Below, piece after piece: positions 1-8,440 of a stretch of DNA of 64,000 nt. Position 1 is the first letter of the stretch, and each line of letters opens with the position of its first letter. Source of the stretch: Colwellia sp. 20A7 (GTDB lineage Bacteria > Pseudomonadota > Gammaproteobacteria > Enterobacterales > Alteromonadaceae). The notes under the pieces were generated by a model, which was given only the letters and a program-made list of their open reading frames with translations, made no database searches and was not told where the DNA came from. The stretch covers positions 3,410,001 through 3,474,000 of the forward strand of contig NZ_CP047130.1 in the NCBI RefSeq assembly GCF_009832865.1. Direction: 5' to 3'. A program made the position numbers and the translations under genes.

Positions 1-13
1 GATTAAAAATGAA

Positions 14-229
14 ATGGGTAGTGCTGTACTTATACGATATTTATTAGGTGTTGCATTATCGGCTCTTGGTTTTGCACTTTTACTTGATTATAGTTTGAAT
101 TTTTTTGATGTTAATATTACTGACCAAATGGCGCACTCGCATGAAATGCTACCTCTATGGTTTGGTTTAACTTGTGCTGCATTAATCACTTTCCTAGCAA
201 TTAAGCCACTAAGAAAGTTAGTATTTTAA
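14..229 (+). CDS. small two-helix membrane protein, possibly 5'-truncated by the window edge
   Basis: The reading frame encodes 71 residues with two hydrophobic stretches (about residues 5-30 and 45-66) and a short polar loop containing His residues. I do not recognise a family. The frame stays open to base 2, so the real start may lie outside the window and the ATG at 14 may be internal; no ribosome site is visible in the 13 bases before it. It ends 95 bp before the ypjD-like gene on the same strand, so it could be the end of an upstream gene or a small inner-membrane protein. Confidence is low. Confidence 0.4.
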   Translation: MGSAVLIRYLLGVALSALGFALLLDYSLNFFDVNITDQMAHSHEMLPLWFGLTCAALITFLAIKPLRKLVF

Positions 230-324
230 TCTAAATCAAGCAAAGTAATAATTGTCATGGTAGTTAACGCGTTATCTGATAGAATTAATGAAGTTATATT
301 CAGTGTATTTAGGAGTTTAAGTTA

Positions 325-1125
325 GTGGATCTTCAGGTTATTGGTTCGAGCATGGCGTTTATCGCCTACATGCTAGCCACTATGGCAATTATATCTCGCT
401 TATTTCACCCTAACGGCCCTAACATTGAGCAAGTGTTAATATTAGCAACAACCGCTATAACTATTCACTTGTTTAATGATGCTCGATTATTTTTTACTCA
501 AGATGGTATTAACTTTAGTCTTCCTAATGTTATCTCTTTAGTTAGTTTAATTATTACTATCACAATATCAGTTGTGGCATTGCGAATAAAAGTAAATTTA
601 TTACTCCCTGTGATTTACGGTTTTGCTGGTATCTGGCAGCTAGCCAAAACATTTATCCCTACCACCGAATCAATTCCATTAGTTGCTAATAAAGTGATTT
701 TAATTAGTCATATAAGTATCGCATTAATTGCTTATTGCATCTTAATTATCGCTACCTTATATGCTTTTCAAGTGACTTATATTAACTTTAAATTAAAAAG
801 AAAAAACCTCACTGCAGTGGCGCATTTGCCTCCTTTAATGCAAGTTGAAAAACAACTTTTTACTATTTTAATTGTTGGTGCAATCTGTTTATTTACTAGT
901 GAACTCATTGGTTTGATTTTTTTAGAAGGATTTTTCGCGAAAGCAAACATACATAAAACCGTTCTATCTCTTTTAGCGTTACTACTATACTCCGTGATAT
1001 TAGTTGGTCATCATATACAAGGCTGGCGTGGCCACCGTATATTAGTACTTATGGTTACAGCTAGTACGTTATTAACTTTGTCATACTTCGGTAGTCGATT
1101 CGTTAAAGAGTTTCTGCTATCTTAA
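325..1125 (+). CDS. ypjD: YpjD/CcsA-type cytochrome c assembly family inner-membrane protein
   Basis: The 266-residue product is almost wholly hydrophobic with about eight predicted membrane helices. It carries the C-terminal HHIQGWRGHR stretch typical of the YpjD branch of the CcsA/CcmC cytochrome assembly superfamily. The start is a GTG at 325 with the ribosome site AGGAG at 311-315. In Enterobacteria ypjD lies between ffh and corB (yfjD), and here a corB-like gene follows 44 bp downstream, which supports the assignment. The family's biochemical role is unsettled: E. coli YpjD has been linked to cobalt/magnesium handling with CorB rather than to cytochrome maturation. The family call is firm, the function is not. 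Confidence 0.82.
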   Translation: MDLQVIGSSMAFIAYMLATMAIISRLFHPNGPNIEQVLILATTAITIHLFNDARLFFTQDGINFSLPNVISLVSLIITITISVVALRIKVNLLLPVIYGFAGIWQLAKTFIPTTESIPLVANKVILISHISIALIAYCILIIATLYAFQVTYINFKLKRKNLTAVAHLPPLMQVEKQLFTILIVGAICLFTSELIGLIFLEGFFAKANIHKTVLSLLALLLYSVILVGHHIQGWRGHRILVLMVTASTLLTLSYFGSRFVKEFLLS

Positions 1126-1169
1126 TTTCATATTAAATATTCTTATTATATTATTGAAGGACTTCCTTT

Positions 1170-2474
1170 TTGGATAACATATCAACTCAGATGCTATTTA
1201 TTATTCTTGGCATACTGATACTTATATCTGCTTATTTTTCTAGTTCAGAAACAGGCATGATGTCGCTTAACCGTTATAGACTTAGACACCTTGAAAAAGA
1301 GAAGCACAAAGGTGCTAAACGGGTGAGCGATTTGCTAAAACGTCCTGACCGACTAATTGGTTTGATATTAATTGGAAATAACTTAGTCAATATCGCCGCG
1401 TCTGCTATAGCAACAATTATAGCGTTAAGGTTGTCACACGAATTAGGCATATCTGAAGATATAAGTGTTTTAATAGCCACAATTATATTAACTTTAGTGG
1501 TATTAATTTTTGCTGAGGTAACCCCAAAAACACTGGCGGCTTTATACCCAGAACAAATTGCTTTTCCTAGCTCAATTGTTTTAACGCTATTATTAAAATT
1601 ATTATTGCCACTGGTTGTCAGCGTTAATTGGATAACTAACGGCATACTAATGTTATTAGGTATTAGTTCAGAGCAACGTGAACAACATAGCCTAAGCAGT
1701 GAAGAATTACGTACTGTGGTAAACGAATCTGGCGCATTATTGCATGAGCGTGATCAAAGCATGCTAATGAGTATACTAGACCTTGAAAAAGTTAGCGTTG
1801 ACGACATTATGATCCCACGAAGCGAGTTAGTAGGTATTGATGTTAATGACGACTGGAAAAGAATTCAAAAACAATTAACTCAAGCAAATCACACGCGCGT
1901 ATTATTATATCGTGACAATATTGATGATGTTGTTGGTTATATTCACGCCCGCGATGCATTAAAGTTATTATCAAAAAGCCAATATACTAAAGCAACCTTA
2001 TTACGTGCCGTACGTGAACTCTATTTTATTCCTGAGGGAACACCTCTTAATATCCAACTACTAAAGTTTCAACATGCTAAAGAACGTTTAGGCTTGGTTG
2101 TTGACGAATATGGTGATATTCAAGGCTTAGTAACCTTAGAAGATATTCTAGAAGAAATTGTTGGCGACTTTACTACAACACAAACACCAACGCCAAGTGA
2201 TGTAGTAACTTTGCAACCTGACGGTAGTTACTTGGTAAAAGGTAATGCCAGCATACGTGACGTAAATAAAGAAATGTCATGGCAATTACCAACAGATGGC
2301 CCTAAAACACTTAACGGCATGATAATAGAGCATTTGGAAGACATTCCTCAAAGCAATATTAGTGTTCGTATCGCCGGCTATCCTATTGAAATAGTAGACG
2401 CTTCAGAAAATAGAATTAAAACAGTTAGGGTAATGCCTGAATATTTTATTGATGAAGAAATAAATGAAGAATAA
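1170..2474 (+). CDS. corB: CNNM/CBS-domain CorB-type Mg2+/Co2+ efflux protein (HlyC/CorC family)
   Basis: The 434-residue protein has an N-terminal CNNM transmembrane domain (about residues 5-185, with SSSETGMMSLN near residue 24), a CBS pair (about 200-325, including DIMIPRSELVGID) and a C-terminal CorC/HlyC domain (about 335-425). The motif VVDEYGDIQGLVTLEDILEE is diagnostic for the family. Proteins of this type are inner-membrane ion transporters or efflux modulators for Mg2+ or Co2+. The start is TTG at 1170, supported by GAAGGA at 1156-1161 and by the missing ATG in that region. It sits directly after ypjD, as in Enterobacteria, and the two are probably cotranscribed. Confidence 0.85.
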   Translation: MDNISTQMLFIILGILILISAYFSSSETGMMSLNRYRLRHLEKEKHKGAKRVSDLLKRPDRLIGLILIGNNLVNIAASAIATIIALRLSHELGISEDISVLIATIILTLVVLIFAEVTPKTLAALYPEQIAFPSSIVLTLLLKLLLPLVVSVNWITNGILMLLGISSEQREQHSLSSEELRTVVNESGALLHERDQSMLMSILDLEKVSVDDIMIPRSELVGIDVNDDWKRIQKQLTQANHTRVLLYRDNIDDVVGYIHARDALKLLSKSQYTKATLLRAVRELYFIPEGTPLNIQLLKFQHAKERLGLVVDEYGDIQGLVTLEDILEEIVGDFTTTQTPTPSDVVTLQPDGSYLVKGNASIRDVNKEMSWQLPTDGPKTLNGMIIEHLEDIPQSNISVRIAGYPIEIVDASENRIKTVRVMPEYFIDEEINEE

Positions 2475-2841
2475 TTAATCAGATATTTACTGCAAATTAG
2501 GTTCATTCTTTTAAAGTAGAATGAATCTATCAACATTAAAAAGTTAATCACAATGTTATCCACAAGCAACATAATGGAAATAGCTTTCCACAATTTCTGT
2601 GGATAACAAGGTCAAAGCCTACTTGCTACAGCTTTTAGCTATTTCAACAAATTTTTAACAAAAAAACACACTTTTTTTATTAAAATAAAAACGCCTAGCT
2701 TTAAGCCATATTAAGTACTGGTTTGGCTAAAAATATTCATAAAAATAATAAAATGGCAAGGTTTTAGGCAATATATTTTATTATTATTTTCCTATCTAAT
2801 AAACTCCCCACCAGAAAATCCAATCGATGAATTCTTGTTCT
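2475..2841. promoter_or_regulatory. convergent intergenic region with two perfect inverted DnaA boxes and an AT-rich tract
   Basis: TTATCCACA at 2556-2564 and its reverse complement TGTGGATAA at 2598-2606 are both perfect consensus DnaA boxes in opposite orientation. A weaker box, CTTTCCACA, lies at 2584-2592 only 5 bp from the second one. A very AT-rich run (about 2640-2692) follows. The region lies between the 3' ends of two convergent genes, so promoter regulation is not the obvious explanation. Candidate roles are a DARS-like or titration site for DnaA, or an origin-like element; this is inference. Confidence 0.55.
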
Positions 2842-3462
2842 TTAGCCAAAAAACAATCGCCATAGCCAACCATGATTTAACTCTTCTTCACAGCTTTTCA
2901 ATTGAGAAGAATAACGACGAGAGCGGTTATCTACTTTACGAGCAACGCCCACTAACCACAATTTCTTTTTATAACTTTTACGTTTAAACCCTCCCCAGCC
3001 TTCATGGTAATTTAAGTATTGATTATAAGCATCCCACTTTGAAACACCGTTAATTTTCTGGGTTTTAAAAATAAACCATCCCATAAAATCAATCGCATCT
3101 TCAAAATCATCACGGTCGGCCCCTGAATTATCAGTTTCCCGAGTATAATCATTCCATGTCATTGTTTTAGCTTGTGAGTAGCCATAAGCAGTACTAACTC
3201 TTCCCCAAGGAATAAAGCCAAGTAAATAGTCTCTAGGAGGCAAAGCATTATGTTTAAAAGAGCTTTCTTGATACATCATACTCATAGGCACATGAATAGG
3301 AACGCCCCAACGCTCTCTAGCGTCTTTAGCAGCAAAATACCAATCACGATGCTCACGAAAAATTTCGCAAATATTTTCAGGGTTTTGAGGAGGAGGTGTC
3401 GCACAACTTGACAACAACAATATACTGGCCAAGGTAACGCAAGAAAGTTTAGCGGTAAGCAT
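2842..3462 (-). CDS. lipoprotein with lytic transglycosylase SLT-like domain
   Basis: With the start at 3462 the product has 206 residues and begins with a clear lipoprotein signal ending in LLLSSC (Cys20). The frame is open 14 codons further upstream, but that start would bury the signal peptide. The mature part holds a lysozyme-like fold signature: MYQESSF with the probable catalytic Glu66, a YGYSQAK segment, and NYHEGWGGFKR near the C-terminus. It probably cleaves peptidoglycan glycan strands from a membrane anchor. It stands alone, converging on corB. Exact subfamily is not recognised. Confidence 0.75.
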   Translation of the reverse strand: MLTAKLSCVTLASILLLSSCATPPPQNPENICEIFREHRDWYFAAKDARERWGVPIHVPMSMMYQESSFKHNALPPRDYLLGFIPWGRVSTAYGYSQAKTMTWNDYTRETDNSGADRDDFEDAIDFMGWFIFKTQKINGVSKWDAYNQYLNYHEGWGGFKRKSYKKKLWLVGVARKVDNRSRRYSSQLKSCEEELNHGWLWRLFFG

Positions 3463-3568
3463 AAAATATATAGTGACACTTAAACGTAAAAATAATGGAC
3501 ACAATAGTGACAGATTTTTAATGCTTTCGCATTATTAACCCACCCTTTTCAATATTTAAAAAATAAAC

Positions 3569-4829
3569 TGAACTTTATGGTAATAACAGGCTCTTACTTA
3601 ACAGTAATGTTATTCCCTTAATGTTTTATTAGTGTTTCATGTTTTTATGCATCTATTCTTATAGATGCATTTTTTTTGCCTGCAGTTCAGTGAATATATT
3701 CAAAGATGACTAGTGATTAATCTGATTTCTGATCTTTTTAAATAGACTTGATATTTCTACAAAATAAAATGAACTATATCGCAAGAACATACTCTTACTT
3801 AACAGTAATGTTATTCCCTTAATGTTATTCCCTTAATGTTTTATAGTGTTTCATGTTTTTATGCATCTATTCTTATAGATGCATTTTTTTTGCCTACAGA
3901 TCAGTGACTATATTCAAAGATGACTAGTGATTAATGTTATTTCTGCCCTTTTTAAATAAACTTCATCTTTCTACAAAATAAAATGAACTATATCGTAATA
4001 ACAGGCTCTTACTTAACAGTAATGTTATTCCCTTAATGTTTTATTAGTGTTTCATGTTTTTATGCATCTATTCTTATAGATGCATTTTTTTGCCTGCAGA
4101 TCTATCAACAATAAGCTCCAACTTAACACTAATGTTATTTCCCACTCCCTATTAGATAAGTTTCATTTTTTTATACATCTATTCTTATCGGTGCACTTTT
4201 TTTGCCTGCAGATCAGTGATGGTATTCAGAGATGAATAGTGATTCATGTTATTTCTGATTTTTTAAATAAACTTCATCTTTCTACAAAATAAAATGAACT
4301 ATATCGCAAGAACATACTCTTACTTAACAGTAATGTTATTCCCTTAATGTTTTATAGTGTTTCATGTTTTTATGCATCTATTCTTATAGATGCATTTTTT
4401 TTACCTGCAGATCAGTGATGGTATTCAGAGATGAATAGTGATTCATGTTATTTCTGATTTTTTAAATAAACTTCATCTTTCTACAAAATAAAATGAACTA
4501 TATCGCAAGAAGCGACTCTTATTTAACAGTAATGTTATTTCCCTTAGTGTTTCATGTTTTTATGCATCTATTCTTATAGATGCATTTTTTTTGCCTGCAG
4601 ATCTATCAACAATAAGCTCCAACTTAACACTAATGTTATTTCCCACTCCCTATTAGATGAGTTTCATTTTTTTATACATCTATTCTTATCGGTGCACTTT
4701 TTTTGCCTGCAGATCAGTGATGGTATTCAGAGATGAATAGTGATTCATGTTATTTCTGATTTTTTAAATAAACTTCATCTTTCTACAAAATAAAATGAAC
4801 TATATCGCAAGAACATACTCTTACTTAAC
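3569..4829 (+). repeat. tandem array of a ~200/~300-bp hairpin repeat (array 1)
   Basis: Units begin with TGAACT at 3569, 3770, 3984, 4295, 4494 and 4796, giving periods of 201, 214, 311, 199 and 302 bp. Each unit holds TTAACAGTAATGTTATT, then a perfect hairpin with arms ATGCATCTAT and ATAGATGCAT around the loop TCTT, then a T run and TGCCTGCAGATC. Perfect hairpins lie at 3647-3670, 3861-3884, 4062-4085, 4372-4395 and 4562-4585. Longer units add a second, degenerate hairpin (4173-4196, 4674-4697). The last unit is cut at 4829 by an IS3-type element. No real ORF is present. The hairpin plus T run looks like an intrinsic terminator on the plus strand. Confidence 0.9.
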
Positions 4830-4860
4830 TGACCTGGTCAAGTAAATTCAGTCACCCTAA

Positions 4861-5676
4861 TTAAGCTACTTTTTCTAACTCATTAATTTTCAATTCAAAA
4901 TTATTTGGGCTTTGATACCTTAAGTAGGAATGCAATCGGTTACTGTTGTACCACATGGTTATGTAATTCATTACGTCCTGCTGTGCTTCATAGCGTGTTT
5001 CATAGTTTCTCCAATGAACACGCTCTTGCTTTAAACTACCAAAAAAGCTTTCTGCAACGGCATTATCCCAGCAACAGCCTTTTTTACTCATACTGCCAAT
5101 AAAACCATTATCTTTTAGTAAGTTTCTGTACTGGTGGCTTGCGTATTGAACACCTTGATCTGAATGAACAATAAGCCCTTTATCGGGTTTTCGTTGCCAA
5201 ATAGCCATTGTTAACGCATCACAGACAAGTTGAGCTTTCATTCTTGACCCCATATTCCAACCAACAACCTTACGGGAATACAGGTCAATAACAACAGCTA
5301 AATAAAGCCAACCTTCTGCTGTCCAAATATAAGTGATATCACCGACAAATGCTTGGTTCGGTTGCTCTGTGGTAAAGTTTTGTTCAAGCTCATTTTTATA
5401 GAGCGGTTTATTGTGATCGCTATTGGTTGTTGATTTATATTTCTTTTTGTAACGAACCCAAACATTAGCCTCTTTCATTAATTTGGCTACTTTCCATCGG
5501 CTTACAGGGAAACTCAACGCATTCAGTACCGCTTTAATACGTCTTTCGCCATAGGTATTGTCACTAAATTTGGCAATATCTTTTACTAACTCAAGCATTT
5601 CTTGGTGCGTTGTATCATTTACTTTATCTGTATTACGCTTTTGATAACTATAATAATTATTACTTTTTACGCCCAA
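4861..5676 (-). CDS. IS3-family transposase OrfB (DDE integrase domain)
   Basis: The 271 residues from the first ATG contain an HTH_21 segment and an rve integrase core. The catalytic triad is visible: Asp in FVGDITYIW, Asp in HSDQGVQY and Glu in NAVAESFFGSLK, with the spacing of the D,D(35)E class. The frame is open upstream of 5676 to about 5735 (ending CQVLGV before the Met), as expected if OrfB is made by -1 frameshifting from OrfA. This catalytic part looks intact, but orfA is damaged. Only the C-terminal part of an OrfAB fusion would be made from this start. Confidence 0.85.
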   Translation of the reverse strand: MGVKSNNYYSYQKRNTDKVNDTTHQEMLELVKDIAKFSDNTYGERRIKAVLNALSFPVSRWKVAKLMKEANVWVRYKKKYKSTTNSDHNKPLYKNELEQNFTTEQPNQAFVGDITYIWTAEGWLYLAVVIDLYSRKVVGWNMGSRMKAQLVCDALTMAIWQRKPDKGLIVHSDQGVQYASHQYRNLLKDNGFIGSMSKKGCCWDNAVAESFFGSLKQERVHWRNYETRYEAQQDVMNYITMWYNSNRLHSYLRYQSPNNFELKINELEKVA

Positions 5677-5735
5677 TACCTGACATATTAATGTAACAGG
5701 CCAGATCTTCTTATGTTGGGTAACAAACGAATATT

Positions 5736-6018
5736 TTATTTCGTTTCTTTTGCAAAGAAGACCGTCGCTTTTTTTAATATCTCACGCTCCATCTCCAGGC
5801 GCTTTACTTGGCCTTTTAATTTACGTATTTCTTCTTGATCGGGTGTTAGCTTACCATTACCTCGAAAAGCCTGACCATCTTCATTTAATCCAGCGACCAA
5901 GCATTTGAGGGCTGACACCTAAGTTTCTACTAGCCTCAGCAACACTAATATTTTGATCTCTGACTAAAGAAATTGCATCAAGTTTAAATTCTTTGGTATA
6001 TTTTTTACGTTTTGTCAT
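5736..6018 (-). pseudogene. IS3-family OrfA, broken by a frameshift
   Basis: The reading frame starts at ATG 6018 (preceded by GGAGAACAG) with MTKRKKYTKEFKLDAI, a typical helix-turn-helix OrfA, and stops after GRWIK at about 5886. The rest of OrfA (NEDGQAFRGNGKLTPDQEE and the leucine-zipper-like KLKGQVKRLEMEREILKKA) continues in another frame to 5736. Removing one A from the run near 5888-5890 would rejoin the halves, so a one-base insertion is the simplest explanation. A programmed shift here would be unusual because the normal IS3 shift is at the orfA/orfB junction. Confidence 0.75.
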
Positions 6019-6035
6019 TTCTGTTCTCCAGTTAA

Positions 6036-6541
6036 GCTTATTATGTCTTTGAGTTTAATCGGCAAGCTCTATGGTATTGAAGCGCATATTAAAGCAAAAA
6101 GTAGTGATGAGAAATATCAAACTCGACAAGAGAAATCGAAACCAATTATAGATAAAATCAATCAATGGATAATTGATAATCGAGAAAAAACACCACCAAA
6201 AATCAAACTCGGTGAAGCGATAACTTACTGGCACAACCAAGCACATAAACTCGAAACCTATCTCCAAGATGGCCGAATCAACATTGATAATAATCGTGCA
6301 GAGCTAGCAGTGAAGCCGTTTGTTATTGGTCGAAAGAATTGGTTGTTCGCCAATACAGCTAATGGCGCAAAAGCCAGTGCCATGCTCTACAGTTTTGTTG
6401 AAACAGCTAAAGCCAATGGCTTGCTGGTCGATAGCTATTTGCAAACCTGTTTAAATGAACTGGCTAAAAAGCCAGAGAGCCTAGAACACCTACTGCCTTG
6501 GAATATCAAGCAAGGCTAGACGTCTTTCTCCATACGCTTAC
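6036..6541 (+). mobile_element. 3' remnant of an IS66-family element with right inverted repeat
   Basis: This fragment holds the last part of an IS66 transposase gene on the plus strand and ends in the IS66-type terminal repeat at 6520-6541, which read outward begins GTAAGCGTATGG. The left two thirds of tnpC and any tnpA/tnpB are absent. The left boundary is the junction with the IS3 element at about 6035. Confidence 0.8.
6043..6519 (+). pseudogene. IS66-family transposase TnpC, C-terminal fragment
   Basis: The 158 codons match the end of the IS66 DDE domain and the IS66 C-terminal domain. The diagnostic stretch is INIDNNRAELAVKPFVIGRKN, with NTANGAKASAMLYSFVETAK following. Full TnpC proteins have about 510 residues, so about 350 residues are missing at the N-terminus. 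The first ATG is internal to the original gene, so this is not a functional start. Confidence 0.88.
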
Positions 6542-6588
6542 GTTCAAACTATTCCAATGTTGGTGTTGATACAAATGGCATAAGAATG

Positions 6589-6622
6589 CAATAACGGTTA
6601 TTGGCTTCAATCGCAATAACCG
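6589..6622. repeat. nested inverted repeat downstream of hipA
   Basis: CAATAACGGTTATTG at 6589-6603 is a perfect palindrome around one central base, and CAATAACCG at 6614-6622 repeats one arm, giving two alternative hairpins. It lies between the IS66 end and the stop of the minus-strand hipA gene. It could act as a terminator or be a relic of a mobile element; no T run follows on the hipA strand. Confidence 0.45.
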
Positions 6623-6800
6623 TATATTAAACGTGTTTATAAAAATTTTGGATGACATGGCACTGCCAACTCACTTGAAGTTCGTTAGTGAGAAGTGGCT
6701 GCATCCCTATGCGTTTTCCATTTGGCGAAGGGATCCGTGGTAGATCTAGTTTTAGCCATTTTGAAAAGCATTCGTTGCGCTTATCATTACTGTATACATA

Positions 6801-8093
6801 TTAACGAACCAGTAAGTGTTTATTGTCATGGTAAACACTATTCAGTTGTTTATTCATTAATTGACTTGTTTCTGACTTTATATTTAGCTGCTTAGAAACA
6901 TTGGAAAAGTGGCTTAATGCCTCCACGACTTCTTGAATAACCTCTTGGGCGTTTTTCCAAGATGAGAAGTTTGCCTGCATTGCAAGCTTTTGCATTACCT
7001 TTAAATTTGGCTGTTTTCCGTACCCTGAAAATGCCGTGGCATGCTCATTGTAAGGGGATGGACTAAAGGTAATATCGTAAAAGGGGGCAAGTTCCCATTT
7101 ACCGTTATCTACTTGTAAAAATGCCCAGTTTTTACTGTGGTCATCTTGATTTAATGAGAATAAATTAAAGATCATTCGCCTAAACATGTCTTGCCCTTTA
7201 GCAGGGCTTTTACACAGTATACTAGTCGCTTTTATCAAGTCTTCATAATCTAAACTTGGCACCCGAAAATCAGCATCTAACAAACCACTTGCGCTATGAA
7301 GGTGATGTCGGCCTTCAACACCATGATTATTTTTAATTACATCAAATCGCTTTAACGCTAACCACTTTGTTGCTCCTGATTTTTCTGGAGCATCGAGTAA
7401 CTTCCATGCAGGCACATCAATATTTGCCATATCAGCGAGTGTCAGATAAGCTGCTTCACAAATACCTTCTTCATGCCCCAATGCAAGTTGAGAAGAGGTG
7501 AATTTAACAAGGTAAGCTTCGTTGTTATCAGCTGCTTTGGTGCTGCAATAAGCAGGATCATCGTCATTTAAATAGAGTTGTGCTTTAGGTCTTGCTCCTC
7601 CAGAGCTTCCAGTATTGACCAATGCTTGCAGTACTTCTTCGGTTTGACCATCGAAGATAGCTTGTGCTTGAATACCAAGTTCAGCGAGTGAAAAACTATC
7701 AGTATCATTATCTTTTAAACCTGAAGTGGGTGAAAAAGATAATGCGCCCATTGCACTATCGCCAATAAAAGAGAGTCGATCCATGGATGTTATCTGTGAA
7801 GGCAGAATATCAGACTGTCTGAATATACGATCCATCAGTAATAAACCCCAACCATCGGGTAAAGAATCTGAAAATGCACCATGAAGGTTATTGTGAGGGC
7901 TTAGTGGCGCGACTTGAAGTGATGAGTCAAAGCTAAGATTAAAAGGGGATAAATTCGAATAATGGTTTAGGTAATTATCATTATATTGAAAATAAACTCC
8001 TCTTCGGTTTTGAGCCAATTCGCCTACAACTATTTGGCTGCCATCGGAAAGCTTTCTTTTTACATCTAACTTCTGTATCTGTTGGAAGCTCAT
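6801..8093 (-). CDS. hipA: HipA-type serine/threonine kinase toxin
   Basis: The 430-residue product has the two HipA modules. The N-terminal part (about 1-110) resembles Couple_hipA. The C-terminal kinase part has the Gly-rich nucleotide loop GSSGGARPK (162-170), the catalytic loop NQDDHSKNW (315-323) and the metal-site APFYDITFS (337-344). Known HipA toxins phosphorylate glutamyl- or related tRNA synthetases and induce dormancy; the target here is unknown. The start overlaps the hipB stop in an ATGA (8090-8093), which implies translational coupling. All kinase motifs are present, so it is probably active. The pair lies among broken ISs, a sign of horizontal acquisition. Confidence 0.88.
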   Translation of the reverse strand: MSFQQIQKLDVKRKLSDGSQIVVGELAQNRRGVYFQYNDNYLNHYSNLSPFNLSFDSSLQVAPLSPHNNLHGAFSDSLPDGWGLLLMDRIFRQSDILPSQITSMDRLSFIGDSAMGALSFSPTSGLKDNDTDSFSLAELGIQAQAIFDGQTEEVLQALVNTGSSGGARPKAQLYLNDDDPAYCSTKAADNNEAYLVKFTSSQLALGHEEGICEAAYLTLADMANIDVPAWKLLDAPEKSGATKWLALKRFDVIKNNHGVEGRHHLHSASGLLDADFRVPSLDYEDLIKATSILCKSPAKGQDMFRRMIFNLFSLNQDDHSKNWAFLQVDNGKWELAPFYDITFSPSPYNEHATAFSGYGKQPNLKVMQKLAMQANFSSWKNAQEVIQEVVEALSHFSNVSKQLNIKSETSQLMNKQLNSVYHDNKHLLVR

Positions 8094-8377
8094 CCTTTTA
8101 ACACCTCTTTAATTGATCTTGGGTGATATTCACTCTGCCGAGATCGTTCCGTTAATACTTGTAATCGTTCTAAGTCATCTAAGCTTTGCCAAAGTAATAA
8201 AAATTGTCGCAATGATATCTGACCTGTTAATTCAAACTTCTTGATTGTTGATGGGGGAACAGTGCTGATCTCTGACACTTGATTCCTAGATAGCTTTTGA
8301 CTCTTTCGTTGTTCAATTAGCCATTCTTGCATTGAAGCCTGAACATCTGTCGATGATAATAAAGATAGTTTATTCAT
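8090..8377 (-). CDS. hipB: HipB-like helix-turn-helix antitoxin
   Basis: The product (95 residues from ATG 8377; a GTG two codons upstream is an alternative) has a Cro/CI-type helix-turn-helix, roughly WLIEQRKSQKLSRNQVSEIS followed by TVPPSTIKKFE. It precedes and overlaps hipA by 4 bases, the usual antitoxin-first order. It should neutralise HipA and repress the operon through the palindromes just upstream (8396-8420). The helix-turn-helix lies near the middle of the chain with a longer C-terminal helix than in E. coli HipB. No strong ribosome site is seen. Confidence 0.8.
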   Translation of the reverse strand: MNKLSLLSSTDVQASMQEWLIEQRKSQKLSRNQVSEISTVPPSTIKKFELTGQISLRQFLLLWQSLDDLERLQVLTERSRQSEYHPRSIKEVLKG

Positions 8378-8393
8378 AATCACATTACATTAA

Positions 8394-8440
8394 GACACTA
8401 TAGTGCCCATAATAGCACTATTTTTATTATTTTGGCTACT
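8394..8440 (-). promoter_or_regulatory. hipBA promoter/operator with two overlapping palindromes
   Basis: CACTATAGTG at 8396-8405 is a perfect palindrome and overlaps a second inverted repeat whose arms TAGTGC (8401-8406) and GCACTA (8415-8420) flank 8 bases. On the minus strand the spacer of the second repeat contains TATTAT (8414-8409), a good -10 element, 31 bp before the hipB start. A further half-site lies about 10-20 bp away (8434-8440 region). Binding of HipB here would block RNA polymerase directly, the usual autorepression scheme. Confidence 0.6.

Larger units (their letters stand above)
4830..6035 (-). mobile_element. IS3-family element, frameshifted and probably truncated at its 5' end
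   Basis: The element contains orfA and orfB of an IS3-family transposase on the minus strand. Its 3' end is at about 4830, where repeat array 1 stops abruptly at TGACCTGGTCAAGT. No matching terminal repeat is found upstream of orfA: the sequence passes directly into an IS66 transposase fragment at about 6035, so one end of each element seems lost at the junction. orfA also carries a frameshift, so the copy is probably inactive. Boundaries are estimates. Confidence 0.75.

Noticed and set aside
1274..1645. ORF of 123 codons on the minus strand
   Set aside because: It is the antisense shadow of the corB-like gene.
4554..4736. ORF of 60 codons inside the array (and a similar 105-codon one at 9764)
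   Set aside because: It is translated repeat DNA, Phe/Cys/Ser-rich, without ribosome site, and is not conserved between units.
3569..4829. The repeat array as a CRISPR or integron cassette array
   Set aside because: Units are ~200-300 bp with no unique spacers, no cas genes nearby, no attC core pattern and no cassette ORFs.
6780..6810. CTGTATACATATTAAC as a LexA box
   Set aside because: It lacks the CTG-N10-CAG spacing and lies at the 3' end of hipA.
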